Source: Anastrepha obliqua
Taxonomy: Eukaryota; Arthropoda; Insecta; Diptera; Tephritidae
Reading direction: 5' to 3'
Assembly: GCF_027943255.1 (NCBI RefSeq)
Contig: NC_072893.1
Coordinates: forward strand, 95,425,784-95,489,783
Length of the DNA: 64,000 nucleotides
Shown here: positions 44,862-57,134 of the stretch, one piece after another
How positions within the stretch are numbered: the stretch's first letter is position 1
Layout: each line of letters starts with the position of its first letter
Program-made: the position numbers and the translations under genes
Notes under the pieces: generated by a model
Told to the model about the DNA's origin: nothing
Databases searched by the model: none
Seen by the model: the letters and a program-made list of their open reading frames with translations, nothing else

Positions 44862-45721
44862 GATGCTTTCCATTTCAATTCAACCGGGCTATTCGGGTCA
44901 TGTTCTTCGATTTCGATGAAACTTAAATATATTGCTCTCTGGTCAAAATAATGAGACACGTATTTTTTTGTTCGCCCGAAAAAAAATTTTTTCAAGCTTT
45001 ATCGGCAATTTTGTTTTTCGGCTCAAAATCGATTTTTTTTTAATATATTAATATAAGAATTTTTTTTAAATGCTAATAACTTAGTCAAAAATAAACCGAT
45101 TTTAATAATTTTGGGTTCAAAATGATTGTCATTACTTACACGAGCGATTTCATGTAGAAACAATTGCAAAAAAATAGTTGAAAATTTTTTAGTTTGCAAA
45201 AAACAAAAAGTGCGAAACAGGCTTTTTACTCAAAAATTCATTACTCAATAACAACTCATTTTAGCTACTGGACATTCAGCTTAATTGAAGTTTGAGGTGT
45301 CCTCTTGATTTGGAAAAAGTTATAAAAAAAAAAATACACTTTTTGAAATATTGAATTTCGAAAAAATTTCAATTTTTTTTCTTTTTTGCTAAATAAAAAA
45401 TTTTCAACTACTTTTTTTCAATTGTTTCTACATGAAGTCGCTCGTGTAAGTAATTACGATCATTTTGAACCCAAAATTATTAAAATCGGTTCATATTTGA
45501 CTAAGTTATGGGCGTTTAAAAAAAATGTTTTCTTATATAATCAAAAAAAATCGAGTTTGAGCCGAACAACAAAATTGCCGATAATTCTTGAAAAAATTTT
45601 TTTTCGGGCGAACAAAAAAATACGTGTCTCATTATTTTGACCAGAGAGCAATATATTTAAGTTTCATCGAAATCGAAGAACATGACCCGAATAGCCCGGT
45701 TGAATTGAAAAGGAAAGCATC
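44862..45721. mobile_element. Long foldback element, copy A (860 bp)
   Basis: GATGCTTTCCATTTCAATTC at the left end matches the reverse complement of the right end, and most of the element folds on itself with a loop near 45240-45300. ATAT flanks both ends (44858-44861, 45722-45725). The arms include GTTCGCCCGAAAAAA and TGGTCAAAATAATGAGACAC. Copy B at 54881-55735 has the same ends and a different 4-bp duplication. No coding sequence. It lies upstream of the K2P exons, perhaps in an intron. Confidence 0.85.
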
Positions 45722-45725
45722 ATAT

Positions 45726-46141
45726 ACAAGCAAACGGTTGTTTGGATCTACTATAGGCGGCTCAGACTTTCAAGCTGATGTATCAGGTGTAAGCTTTTGA
45801 ACCAAAATTCACTTATAAGTGACGCTCAACTATGATAAAATACACGATTTCACAGACTGAAGTGGAAAACAGAGCGTAACTTTGGCGTGACCTAACTGTA
45901 GGCAATATGTGAGAGAGCACTAAGAAGATAATGTCAAAAGTTTGCTTTTGTAAACAAAAATGCAATGTTAGGTTGAGTTAAGTAATTTAAACAAGGAACA
46001 AGAGAATAACAAATAAATGCAACTCTACAATTACGTCAGCACAAAAGCTGATTCTGTCAAATTCACTTAGAAGTCATGTGTTTGCACACCCATTCTCTGG
46101 GCGTGCCTACCGATTAGGCAATGCCCCGTAATGACTGAATA
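45726..46141. other. Spacer
   Basis: No feature recognised between the foldback element and the mariner. Confidence 0.4.
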
Positions 46142-47424
46142 CGAGGGGTGCCTTTTATATTTCGGGATTTGGCAACCCTGGTGTTGCAACCTGCAACTGA
46201 CAGCTGTATCGCAAAGTTTGACATTTTTTGGCTTTTACGTACTCAGAACGTTTTGAAATTCCAGCGCTATTTGTGTTGTTTACAGTAACTTAAAAGATTC
46301 ATCTCGGTCCAAAAATGGAATTAAATCGTGAACATTTTCGTGCGATTATTTTTTACAACTTTCGACGTGGATTAACTCAGCAACATTGCATGGATGAACT
46401 TAATTCATTTTTTGGCGATGAAGCTCTATCAAGGACCAGTGTTTATCGATGGTATGGTGAATTCAATCGTGGTCGTAGTTCACTCCAAGACGAATTTCGT
46501 GAAGGTCGTCCAAAATCAGTTTTTGTTCCGAAAACCATTGATGCTGTGCGCGAACTGATATTGCAAGATCGTCATGTGACCTATCGTGAAATTGAGACAA
46601 TCTTAGGCATTAGTGGGACCAGCATACATTCAATATTGCATAAACATTTGACTGGCAAAAAAATTTGTTCGCGTTGGATCACACACAATTTGTCAATCGC
46701 TCAAAAAAAGGCTTGTGTCGATTGGTCGAAGGAAATGCTCAAAAAATACGTTCGCGGGGCTTCGAAACATGTCTATGACATCGTGACAGGTGATGAATCA
46801 TGGATTTACGCGTATGAGTAAACAGCAGTCGACTGCATGGGTGTTTCAAGATGAGCCAAATCCAACAAAAGTTGTTCGCGCACGAAGCACTTCCAAGCAA
46901 ATGGTCGCCTATTTTTTCGGAAAAACTGGACATGTTGCAACCGTACCACTAGAACAACGCAGAACAGTAAATTCTGAGTGGTACACAACCATTTGTTTGC
47001 CAGTTGTCTTCCAAGAAATTAGGAAAACCAATCGCCAAAGACGGATCACTCTTCACCAGGACAATGCGAGCTCTCACACATCGGCTCAAACAACTGCATT
47101 TTTGAGCACCCAAAACATCGAATTAATGGGTCATCCGCCGTATAGTCCTGACTTGGCACCGAATGACTTCTTTTTATTCCCGTACGTAAAAAACAAACTG
47201 AGAGGTCAACGTTTTTCGACACCTGAAGAAGCGGTTGCGGCATTCAGAATGCATGTTTTGGAGGTACCTCATTCAGAGTGGCAAAAGTGCTTCGACAATT
47301 GGTTCAAACGCATGCAAAAGTGTATAGATCTTCATGGAGAATATTTTGAAAAACAATAAAGTGATTTTCGATGATTAAAATTTGTTTTTGTTCTCTAATC
47401 CCGACATATAAAAGGCAACCCTCG
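46142..47424 (+). mobile_element. Full-length mariner with one main frameshift
   Basis: Terminal repeats CGAGGGGTGCCTTTTATATT and, in reverse complement, CGAGGGTTGCCTTTTATATG are flanked by TA (46140-46141, 47425-47426); total 1,283 bp. The plus-strand transposase starts at 46315 (MELNREHFRAIIFYNFRRG), with the helix-turn-helix region in the first 110 residues and first catalytic aspartate in VTGDESWIYAYE. A short deletion near 46815 changes frame right after this motif. The remainder, to 47359, carries the second and third aspartates in LHQDNASSHTS and YSPDLAPNDFFLF with DD34D spacing. Apart from this break the sequence is well preserved, which suggests a relatively recent arrival. Confidence 0.9.
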
Positions 47425-47426
47425 TA

Positions 47427-47903
47427 GCTATAAATATATCTACTAAGTGTTTATAAAGGGCCTTTCGAAAGACGCGCTTAGATTTTGGTTTTAAACTAAA
47501 ACATGTAAACATTTAGATTCGTTCAGATTTCACTATTTTTATTCAAAACACGGCTCTCAACAATTATATGTAAAAAATGTCATCATTGAAAGGTCCTCCA
47601 TGAGCATATCTACAGGTAAAATTTTATTTCCATAAAAAAAAATTCCGATATGCTGCTCATAATGATCGTCGATTTTCTTATCATATTCTATCGTGTAAAA
47701 TTGTATATCTGTCGACTTGACAAATGTCATCGTACAAGTCAACGCTTTGTAGAATCGCCTGGAAGTCCTGCTACATTTGCTTACCACTCACTGTCAATGA
47801 TGGGTTACGCACTTGCAAAGCAGTACTTTAATGAGAAAAAATATATCAAATTTTTCATTTCAGAAATCACCAAAAATACCTCTAATAGGTATTAAATCAT
47901 TTA
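47427..47903. other. Spacer
   Basis: No feature recognised. A 76-codon minus-strand open frame at 47557-47787 lacks recognisable homology. Confidence 0.4.
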
Positions 47904-49851
47904 CAGTCGAACTTCTCTACAGTGAACTTCCATATAATGAAGCTCTCCTTATAATGAACTGGTTTCGAAGACACTGCTTTTTCGTTCTACTTTCGGTGTA
48001 TTTTTGTCTCCTTATAATGAATTTCTATATAGTGAAGTTTTCTATATAATGAACAAATTTTACAGCTGGAAATTCAAGCGTCCTAAGTTTTTGTCTCCAT
48101 ATAGTGAATTTTTTCAAAAGTTTTCTGTTGCAAAAAATTACAGTTAGATGTGGACAAACTGTAATGAGGGAAATCCCAAAATTAAAACAGAAAGAGCTGA
48201 GCTATTACAGTTTTAGTCAGTGATTGAAGTTAAAATGACGCATCGAAGCAGCATTTCGCTTGAAAACAAGTTATTAATGATTAACAAAGTTAATGAAGGA
48301 AAGAAAAAAAAAAGATATTGCCAATGAATTCGGAGTTCTTCCCAGCACTTTATCAAACATTTTAAAAAGACTTCGACCTTGTCATTTTGAGGATTTTGAC
48401 GAAGCAATGCTGAAATGGTTACTCGTTGCACGTGGTAAAAATCTCCCTTTATCTGGACCATTATTGAAGCAAAAGGCCAAAGATTTTGCGGAAGCACTAG
48501 GACACCACGAATTTGAGGCAAGTACAGGTTGGTTAGAAAAGTTCAAAAGTCGGCATGGCGTTATTCAAAAGACATTATGTGGGGAAAGTGCTGACGCCAA
48601 CATAGAAAACCGTGATGAATGGGTAACGAACGTCTTACCGAAATTAATTGAAAATTACAACATTAACGACATTTTTAATGCCGACGAGACTGCTGTGTTT
48701 TTCATATGCTTGCCAACTAAAACACTGGCATTCAAAAATGAAAAATGCTTTGGTGGGAAGCAAAGCAAGGAGAGAATAACTGTCCTGGTGGGAAGCAATA
48801 TGACTGGATCAGAAAAGCTAAAATTGCTGGTAATCGGAAAGGCCAAAAATCCGAGGTGCTTCAAGGGAATAAAATCTTTAGGTGTCGATTATGAGTTTAA
48901 CAAAAAACTTTGTGATCAAAAGAGAAAGGTGTTGTTTTTTGTTGATAACTGCACTGCCCACCATAAAGATGTAAGAGGCAAGTTGAGAAACATTCATCTC
49001 GCTTATTTTCCTCCCAACATGACTTCGTTACTGCAACCAATGGACCAAGGCATTATCTACAACATGAAACAACATTACAGAAAACGAATTTTAACGAATA
49101 TATTGACTCAAGTGGATGAGGGAAATTCTGTTATGGCCATAGACTTGCTGCAAGCAGTTCGAAATCTTAGCAATGTATGGAATGTCTATGTTAAACCAGA
49201 AACAATTGCCAACTGTTTTAAAAAGGCTGGATTTTCAAAAGATGCTATGCAGATTCCATTTGAGCATTGGGATGAAGAGGACCTTCTTTCAATATCGGAT
49301 TTGGCTGCTTTACAGTCTTCATTTAAAAAAGTAGCAAATATCGAAGCATCGTTTGATGACTACGTAAATGTTGATAATGGTGTGCAGACTTGGGACAACC
49401 CATCCGAAGAAGATATTCTCAACAGCATTTTTGAAAGTCGCGGAGTTCCAGCTGAACCTGGTAAGCATTTATCTTTTTATAGTCAAACAAAAATTTAATA
49501 TGTATATAAATAATTATATTATTTCAGATAACGATGAACACGGTTTGACCGTTGAAGAATTGGCAGAAACTGAGGAGGCATTACCTACGTTGATACAAGC
49601 TGCTTCATCCATTAGCGTAATTGGAACCTTTGTGGAAATGAGGAGTGACGTGCCGATTAATGTTTTCAACTCTCTACATGATTTGGAAGCTTTTATTGAA
49701 AATGAAAAATGGAAGACTGTAATTCAAACCAAACTCACTGATTATTTTAAATAAAATTACATAAAAAATCAATGTTTCTTTATAATGAAGTTTCTATATA
49801 GTGAATTGATTTTCAGGTCCCGTGCGAATTCACTATATGGAAGTTCGACTG
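47904..49851 (+). mobile_element. Tigger-type (pogo superfamily) element
   Basis: Ends CAGTCGAACTTC in inverted orientation are flanked by TA (47902-47903, 49852-49853); total 1,948 bp. Beyond the 12-bp ends, the motif TATARTGAA is repeated at least six times in the left 220 bp and at least three times at the right end (including inverted), a cluster that could form transposase binding sites. One coding region (48235-49754) fills the centre. Confidence 0.9.
48235..49754 (+). pseudogene. Tigger-like transposase, frameshifted
   Basis: The natural start at 48235 opens a pogo-type helix-turn-helix (SISLENKLLMINKVNEG), but a run of ten A near 48305 puts the remainder one base out of frame; the long frame continues from there (DIANEFGVLPSTLSNILKRL). 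A CENP-B-type DNA-binding domain precedes the DDE domain: FNADETAVFF, FFVDNCTAHH and LLQPMDQGI hold the three catalytic aspartates. Between VDYEFNKK and QKRKVLFFVDN the sequence is roughly 20 residues shorter than in Tigger relatives, suggesting an internal deletion. A 67-nt GT-AG intron (49461-49527) links to the acidic C-terminus ending at 49754. Probably inactive. Confidence 0.85.
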
Positions 49852-49865
49852 TATTAAATACGGAT

Positions 49866-50191
49866 ACGGCGGCCGTCGTAGTCGAATGGGTTGGTGCGTG
49901 ACTACCATTCGGAATTCTCAGAGAGAACGTTGGTTCGAATCTCGGTGGAACACCAAAATTAAGAAAAACATTTTTCTAATAGCGGTAGCCCCTCGGCAGG
50001 CAATGGCAAACCTCAGGGTGTATTTCTGCCATGAAAAAGCTCCTCATAAAAATATCTGCCGTTCGGAGTCGGCTTGAAACTGTAGGTCCCTCAATTTGTG
50101 GAACAACATCAAGACGCACACCACAAATAGGAGGAGGAGCTCGGCCAAACACCCAAAAAGGGTGTACGCGCCAATTATATATATACATATA
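49866..50191 (+). mobile_element. tRNA-derived SINE, copy 4, with target duplication
   Basis: The most complete copy: A box TAGTCGAATGGG, B box GGTTCGAATCTC, body, then GGTGTACGCGCC and a TATATA tail. TAAATACGGAT flanks both ends (49855-49865, 50192-50202), an 11-bp target duplication that demonstrates reverse-transcription-based insertion. It landed right beside the Tigger element. Confidence 0.88.
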
Positions 50192-50202
50192 TAAATACGG
50201 AT

Positions 50203-52255
50203 CTAGCTATTTTTGATTTGAAAGAAGAGGAGATATTAGAGCACATTATCGGTCAGCTTGATAGGCCCACACTTTATTTAATAGGATCGTTGCACCTATC
50301 TATATCCTTAAGAGGGGCATTATTCAACTTTGGGTCGAATTGATAAATGCCTGAGTGATGTCTATGAAAGAGCTTACTCGAAGTGAAAAAGTGGCAATCT
50401 GGACTCATTTAAATGAAGAGTGGGCCATTGGCTGTTCCCTTCTTCAATCGCATGTCATTGCCTGCTCAACCGACAGCACATATTGTTTCTATTGCGTACA
50501 CTAGGCATATTGAACAAGTATTAGCAGCAGAGCAGCTTATTCGATTTTTTCTATTCATTTGGTCACAAAAGTTTCAAATTTAGTTTAAGGGGTTAAGACT
50601 TTCAATAATTTTGTTTGTTAGTCAGTTGTTTTATTTTACAAAAATAAAAACATAACATTGATACATCATGTTTCGACTTGACTTTAGCAAAATTAAAAAA
50701 ATAATAATAATAATAATTGTTATCGCTGTTTGTGTGGAGCCTATTTCTCCAGTCCCTTGCGGTGATCATCCCAAGTCCCTGAAGATTCATCTAAAATCAA
50801 ACGTACAAGAGAAATTAGTTTTATTAATAGATAATCTTGTGCGTGATCGAAGCTTTTTTTCAAAACTAACAATATGGCGGCATCAGGAAATATTTTTCAG
50901 ATTTTCGAAAAAAAAAACCGACAATTAATTGTTTAAAAAAAATCGAAATTTTTGAAAAAAAAACAAAAAATACTCAGACACGAGTTTTTTATGTTTTTCG
51001 AAAGCAGTATAAATTTTATTGGAATCTACGAAGCGGTTTTTAAGTTACAGTGATCACCAGTCCAAAAAACATAGTTTTGAGAAAAACGCAGTTAAAGTTT
51101 TGCTATCGAATTATTTAATTACTTACACTGTGTCACCTATTTCTGGGCCATATAATAGTTTTTCAGCCGTCATAGCAGCTCCAAAATATCGATTTGCTCT
51201 TGCCTACGTAGCATTCTACCTTCTCGAGTGTTATCGTTAGCGCGCTTATCTGCTACTTTCATACGTGTGCTGCTAGCTGCTTGCTCTCGAACGCTCCGGA
51301 GCGCCCTTTGTTAATTGTTGAATAACTCGAAAAGTATTTGTCAAATTCACTTCAAATTTTTACACAATATTTTTAAGATATTATACTTTAAGAAAATGCA
51401 AAAAAAATCCAAGTTTTTGAAAATTCTAACTACCCCTAACCCCAATCTTTGTTTTTAGATTTTGACATTCCATGGACTGAAAGCAAAAACAAAATACATT
51501 GCTCTTGTTCTTCATGCTCCTCTGCCGCTACCTGTTCAAAATGAGCATATCAACTTGCCGCAGTTCACAACCCAGCGTTAGCAATACTAGCCAAAGAAAA
51601 ATTCTGCATAAGAATCGCGCCTTATTCGCTTTTTCATATCGACGGCAACGCTACAAACAAAATTGCCGCATTATGAACCTATAGTATTTTTTGCTAAAAT
51701 ATCATTAGAGCATATTGAAAATTATGTTACACACGTCACGTAACAATTAACTTTTTCTACATTAAGTTTGATAGTCAGACTTTTGGAGATGTCAGTTGGT
51801 TTCCGCGGAGCTAAGGTTTGACATCGTGAATGTTTTTTTGGGGTGTCATTAAAGACTGATATTAGGTATGTATGTTCATGAAGCAAATAATTTGTAGCAA
51901 TTGTTATGATTTCGGTGAATGGAACAATCAAGTTTTGATGTTCATGAGTCCAAAAAACTTGCAAAGTCGAGGAAAGGGAGAGAGCAAAATGACATTTCAT
52001 TTTAAGGGGAAGTTGCAAGTTCTGATTGGATACATTTTTATTTATAAGAGTGAGAAAAACAGCTGACCGCAAAGTAAAATTAAACATGAACAAAAATATG
52101 CGAATTGAATCAAAGTTCCAAATTTAAATATTGTGAGTGAATATATTTTATTGTAGATAAAATTTATAAAGTTTATTTGAAGTCACACATACATACATTA
52201 AATAGGAATCGGATATGTACTTCTGAACCACAACCTCTAGTCACCGTTACTATAG
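50203..52255. other. Spacer, no recognised gene
   Basis: AT-rich sequence with several short open frames (for example 50668-50928, 51019-51240, 51722-52093) that have no recognisable motifs and are likely chance. Confidence 0.35.
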
Positions 52256-54320
52256 TTAGCGAAATCTTCTTCTTCTTAATTGGCGCGATAACCGCTTACG
52301 CGATTTTGGCCGAGATTAACAAAGCGCGCCAGTCGTTTCTTTCTCGTACTAACCGGCGCCAGTTGGACATACCGAGTGAAGCCAAGTCCTTCTCCACCTG
52401 ATCTTTCCAAGGCAGAGGAGGCCTTCCTCTTCCTCTACTACCACCAGCTGGTACCGCATCGAATACTTTCTGTGCCGAAGCGTTTGTATCCATTCGGACG
52501 ACATGACCCAGCAAGCGTAACCGCTGGATCTTTATTCGCTACGCTATGTGTATGTCGTCGTTAAGCTCATACAGCTCATCGTTCCATCGCCTGCGATATT
52601 CGCCGTTGCCAACGTGCAAAGGTCCAAAAATCTTACGCAGAATCCTTCTCTCGAACACTCCAAGCGTTGCTTCGTCGGATGTTGTCATCGTCCAAACTTC
52701 TGCGCCATACGTTAGGACGGGCATGATGAGAGCCTTGTAGAGTGTGAGTTTTGTTCGCCGAGAGAGGACTTTACTGCTCAGTTGCCTACTTAGTCCAAAG
52801 TAGCACTTGTTGGCAAGAGAGATTCTACGTTGGATTTCCAGGCTGACATTGTTATCGGTGTTAATGCTGGTTCTTAAATACACGAAGTCTTTTACAACCT
52901 CGAAATTATAACTGTCAACAGTGACGTGGGTGCCGATACGCGACTGCGGCGGCTGTTTGTTTGATGACAGGAGGTACTTCGTTTTGTCCTCGTTCACCAC
53001 CAGACCCATTCGCTTTGCCTCTTTATCCAGTTTGGAGAAGGCAGAACTAACAGCGCGGTTGTTAAGGCCGACGATGTCAATATAATTGGCATACGCCAAC
53101 AATTGTACGCTCGTATAAAATATTGTACCTGAGCGATTAAGTTCTGTGGCTCGTACGATGCTCTCCAACATCAGGTTAAATTAGTCACACGACAGCGAGT
53201 TACCCTGTCTGAAACCTCGTTTGGTATCAAACGGCTCGGAGAGGTCCTTTCCAGTTCTGGCGGCGCTGCTGGTGTTGAGCAAAGTCATCTTGCATAGCCG
53301 TATTAGTTTTGTGGGGATACCGAATTCAGACATCGCGGTATACAAGTAACTCCTTTCCGTACTGTCGAATGCAGCTTTAAAATCGACGAAAAGATGGTGC
53401 ATGTGGATTCTCCTTTCATGGGTCTTTTCCAAGATTTGGGGAATCGGGATCTTCACATTCTCTGTGACATGCGCAGCTGTCACTGTTTAACAGGTTCGAG
53501 AAGTGTTCCCTCCATAATTTAAGATTGCTCTGTACGTCAGTCACCAGATCGCCGTCTTTGTTCTTACAGGAAAACGCCCCGGTCTTAAAACCTTCTGTAA
53601 GCCGCCGAACTTTCTGGTAGAATTTTCGGGCGTTGCTCCTATTGGCCAGCATCTCAAGCTCCTCGCACTCACGTATTTCGGCCTCTCGTTTCTTCTCTCG
53701 GATAATACGTCTCTCTTTTTTAGCTCTTTGTAGCGATCCAACATGGCTCGTGTTGCGCCCGATCACAGGGTGACTTTATAGGCGGCATCCTTTCTTTCTG
53801 AGGCAGCATGACATTCCTCGTCGTACCAATTGTTTTTTCGGGCTCGCCGGAATCCGATTTCTTCTTCGGCGGCGGTACGTAGGGAACGAGAAATGTTGCT
53901 CCATTGCTCGTGCATGCCGGTTTGTTGGGAAGTGCTCTCTGAGAGCAGGAGTGAGAGTCGAGTGGCGAATCTTCTGGCTGTCTGTTGTGATTGCAGCTTT
54001 TCGATGTCGAACATTCTTTGCGTAGGTAGATGCACGTTTTTTGCTGCACAGAGGCGTGTGCGCAGTTTGACTGCAACAAGGTAGTGATCCGAGTCGATGT
54101 TGGGTTCTCGGATCGTACGTACATCTAATACACTAGGATCGTGCCTTCCATCTATCGTAACATGATCGATCTGGTTTCATGTTTTTCGATCAGGGGACAG
54201 CCAGGTGTCTTGGTAAATTTTCTTATGCTAGAATCTGGTGCTGCAGACTACCATGTTTCGGGCCCCGGCGAAGTCGATCAGCCTCTGTCCGTTACCGGAT
54301 TTCGTTGTGCAGGCTGAATC
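52256..54320 (-). mobile_element. Second LINE family, partial and rearranged
   Basis: Minus-strand blocks in LINE order: the end of an endonuclease-like region (54320-53900), a linker (53766-53416, REHFSNLLNSD), the RT finger/palm (53483-53181, HHLFVDFKAAFDS, RQGNSLSCD), the palm/thumb and post-RT part (53171-52539, KRMGLVVNEDKTKYL, PVLTYGAEVWTM) and a C-terminal segment (52514-52296, RGRGRPPLPWKDQVEKDL). The catalytic YADD box reads YANY, and the part that should precede ILEKTHERR (seen in the 59.2-kb fragment) is missing. It is of the type annotated in insects as endonuclease-reverse transcriptase; clade not assigned. Inactive. Confidence 0.78.
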
Positions 54321-54880
54321 TTAGGGTATCTTTTGTTTTTTAACTAATTTGATTATTAACTAATTTGGCAATATGCATACTTATCTATAATTTTAGTATA
54401 CATTCATATTTTCACCCAATGAAGGTTATAGGCATGTTTTTATGATGGAACTCCCTTCCCACAGCCCCCAGGCCGCGCCACCACTCTCATTCGTCACTAA
54501 TAATCGAATATTTGCTTAAATTTAATCTAAAAAATCTTAGTTTTTCCTATTTCCCACTATTTATAGCACACTCTAGACTTCATAATCCGCATAAGCTGTT
54601 CCACTATAACCCAAATGCAAAGTTCAAAAACGGTTTGAGATAGAAAATTAATAAAAATAATTTTGCTTGATATTTTTCTGATTGGTTGTTTTGATTTTAT
54701 TCAACGAGGCATAGCAACGAATGCCGGGTATTGTAATATAATATTATGGTTATTAATAAAAAATTATTTTCTATGAAATTATTGCGTGTAATTATTTTAT
54801 ATACTATACATATCCTAAATCCCTCAAAACTACTCCTATGCGAGCGGGCCGCGGGTTAAAGCTAGTACTTATATATAGGT
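54321..54880. other. Spacer
   Basis: AT-rich; no feature recognised. Confidence 0.4.
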
Positions 54881-55735
54881 GATGCTTTCCATATCAATTC
54901 AACCGGGCTATTCGGGTCATGTTCTTCGATTTCGATGTAACTGAAATATGTTGCTCTCTGGTCAAAATAATGAGACACGTATTTTTTTGTTCGCCCGAAA
55001 AAATGTTTTTTCAAGAGTTATCGGCAATTTTGTTTTTCGGCTCAAACTCGATTTTTTTTAATTATATAAGAAAATATTTTTTTTAAATGTCCATAACTTA
55101 GTCAAAAATGAACCGATTTTAATAGTTCTGGGTTCAAAATGATCGTCATTACTTACAGGAGCGACTTAATGTAGAAAAAATTGCAAAAAAGTAGTTGAAA
55201 TTTTTTTATTTAGCAAAAAAGAAAAAAATTGAGATTTTTTCGAAATTCAATATTTCAAAAAGTGTATTTCTTTTTTTTTATAACTTTTTCCAAATCAAAA
55301 GGTCATCTCAAACTTTAATTGAGCTGAATGCCCATTAGCTAAAATGAGTTGTTTTTGAGTAATGAATTTTTGAGTAAAAACCGTTTTCGCTTTTTTTGTT
55401 TTTTGCAAAATAAAAAATTTTCAACTACTTTTTTGCAATTGTTTCTACATGAAGTCGCTCGTGTAAGTAATGACGATCATTTTGAACCCAGAATTATTAA
55501 AATCGGTTCATTTTCGACTAAGTTATGAGCATTAAAAAAAAAAGTTCTTATATAATGAAAAAAATCGATTTTGAGCCGAAAAACAAAATTGCCGATAACT
55601 CTTGAAAAAAATTTCTTTCGGGCGAACAAAAAAATACGTGTCTCATTATTTTGACCAGAGAGCAACATATTTGAGTTACATCGAAATCGAAGAACATGAC
55701 CCGAATAGCCCGGTTGAATTGAAATGGAAAGCATC
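54881..55735. mobile_element. Long foldback element, copy B (855 bp)
   Basis: Same ends and arms as copy A at 44862-45721: GATGCTTTCCATATCAATTC on the left and its near-complement on the right, with GTTCGCCCGAAAAAA and TGGTCAAAATAATGAGACAC in the arms. AGGT flanks both ends (54877-54880, 55736-55739). No coding content. Confidence 0.85.
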
Positions 55736-55739
55736 AGGT

Positions 55740-56285
55740 ACATATAAGTACATATATTCATAGACAGAAGGAATGAAAATATGAATAGAGCTGTAATTGC
55801 CACGACAATTCATGCGCTAATGGAATGCTCTTAATCTGACAGCGATGATAAAATGGAACAAATTATTGTGGACAAAATAAAATCATTTCATTTGCTTTCT
55901 TTTTTTAATTTAATACGAGGTACCTCAACTGAATTTTTTTTTACTTTTTGCGATTTTTCCCGCCAACAATTTAATTGCTCATAAAACTTGCAAATTGTTA
56001 CTGGTTTTGCGTTCATGTACCGTTTTTGATATTTTTCTCTTTGAGGGGCGATTCTTGAAAATTAAGTTACTGGCAAGTTACTGCATAATTTTTACATGAA
56101 CAAACCTATTATGTCGAGATTTCAGAAACGATTTACTTAAATACCGACAACATTGATGGAAATGTGCCACTGCATGAAAGTATACTTGCTATTGAATGCC
56201 GTTTTGTGTAAAATTTTTAAAAGAAACCAAACAATGCTTTTATATTGTATACTAATATTATTGTAGCCTTTATGTTCATACATAA
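55740..56285. other. Spacer
   Basis: AT-rich; no feature recognised. Confidence 0.4.
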
Positions 56286-56765
56286 AGGGTTTTTTAATAA
56301 GAGGTGTTATTTTGATATTCAAAGAAAAATGCTATTTTTTAATATAAATGATGTCTATTTCATTATAAAGAGGAAGGTATGCCGTTAATACAACAATATC
56401 CTAGTCATGAAATTTTCCACAATCGAATTGCAAAGTGGCTGCCCTATGTCCTCGATAGCTTCACGAATTCCATCTTTGAGGTCTTGAATCGACCCTGGGC
56501 TGTTGGTGTAGACCTTCTCTTGCACGTGGCCTCAAAGAAAAAAAAAGTCACAAGGTGTTAAATCACAAGATCTCGGTGGCCAATTGTGATCACCTCTTCC
56601 AGAGATAACACGGTCCGGAAACTTTTCCCGTAAAAGTTCAATCGTTTCGTTTCTTGTTTGGCACGCAGCGCCGTCTTGTTGAAAATAAACGTTGTCCAGA
56701 TCAATACCATCCAATTCCGACCATAAAAAATCTTTAATCATCTCTCGATAGCGCACCATTCACCT
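56286..56765 (-). mobile_element. DD41D mariner fragment, C-terminal half
   Basis: Minus-strand sequence VYFQQDGAACQTRNETIELL then NWPPRSCDLTPCDFFFL has 41 residues between the second and third aspartates. A degraded C-terminus follows to about 56380 and an end-like AAAGGGTTTTTTAATAAG sequence lies near 56286. The N-terminal half is absent. Confidence 0.7.
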
Positions 56766-57130
56766 GTTATTGGAAAACACTTTATGTACACATAATGCAA
56801 AAAAAAAACCAGCAATTGGTTACTTCTACAGAAGTGTTAAAAGCCAAGCAGACAGAGTTTTGTAGGGTATTAATACAAATAAATCCGTTGCAAGCAATTC
56901 AAATGACCAACCACCTATGCATCAATTTATTGTACTATCACTCCGAAGCATTTGGCTTAGCCTAATTGCAGACTCATGAAGTTTATACCGAGGAGGTCAC
57001 TTTTCGGCTCTGTTCTAAAACTAGTAACGTTAAGTTAATTTACATATATCATAATCCTCCTACGGCCAATTCATTCATTTTTTATAAATTATTTAACCGG
57101 TTTCATTGCACTTGGAGTTATACTCCCTAT
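56766..57130. other. Spacer
   Basis: No feature recognised. Confidence 0.4.
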
Positions 57131-57134
57131 TTAA

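Noticed and set aside
44792..44995. Minus-strand frame upstream of the K2P exons as the missing TM1 exon
   Set aside because: It lies mostly in the foldback element; the same peptide is encoded by the other arm, and no K2P TM1 pattern is present.
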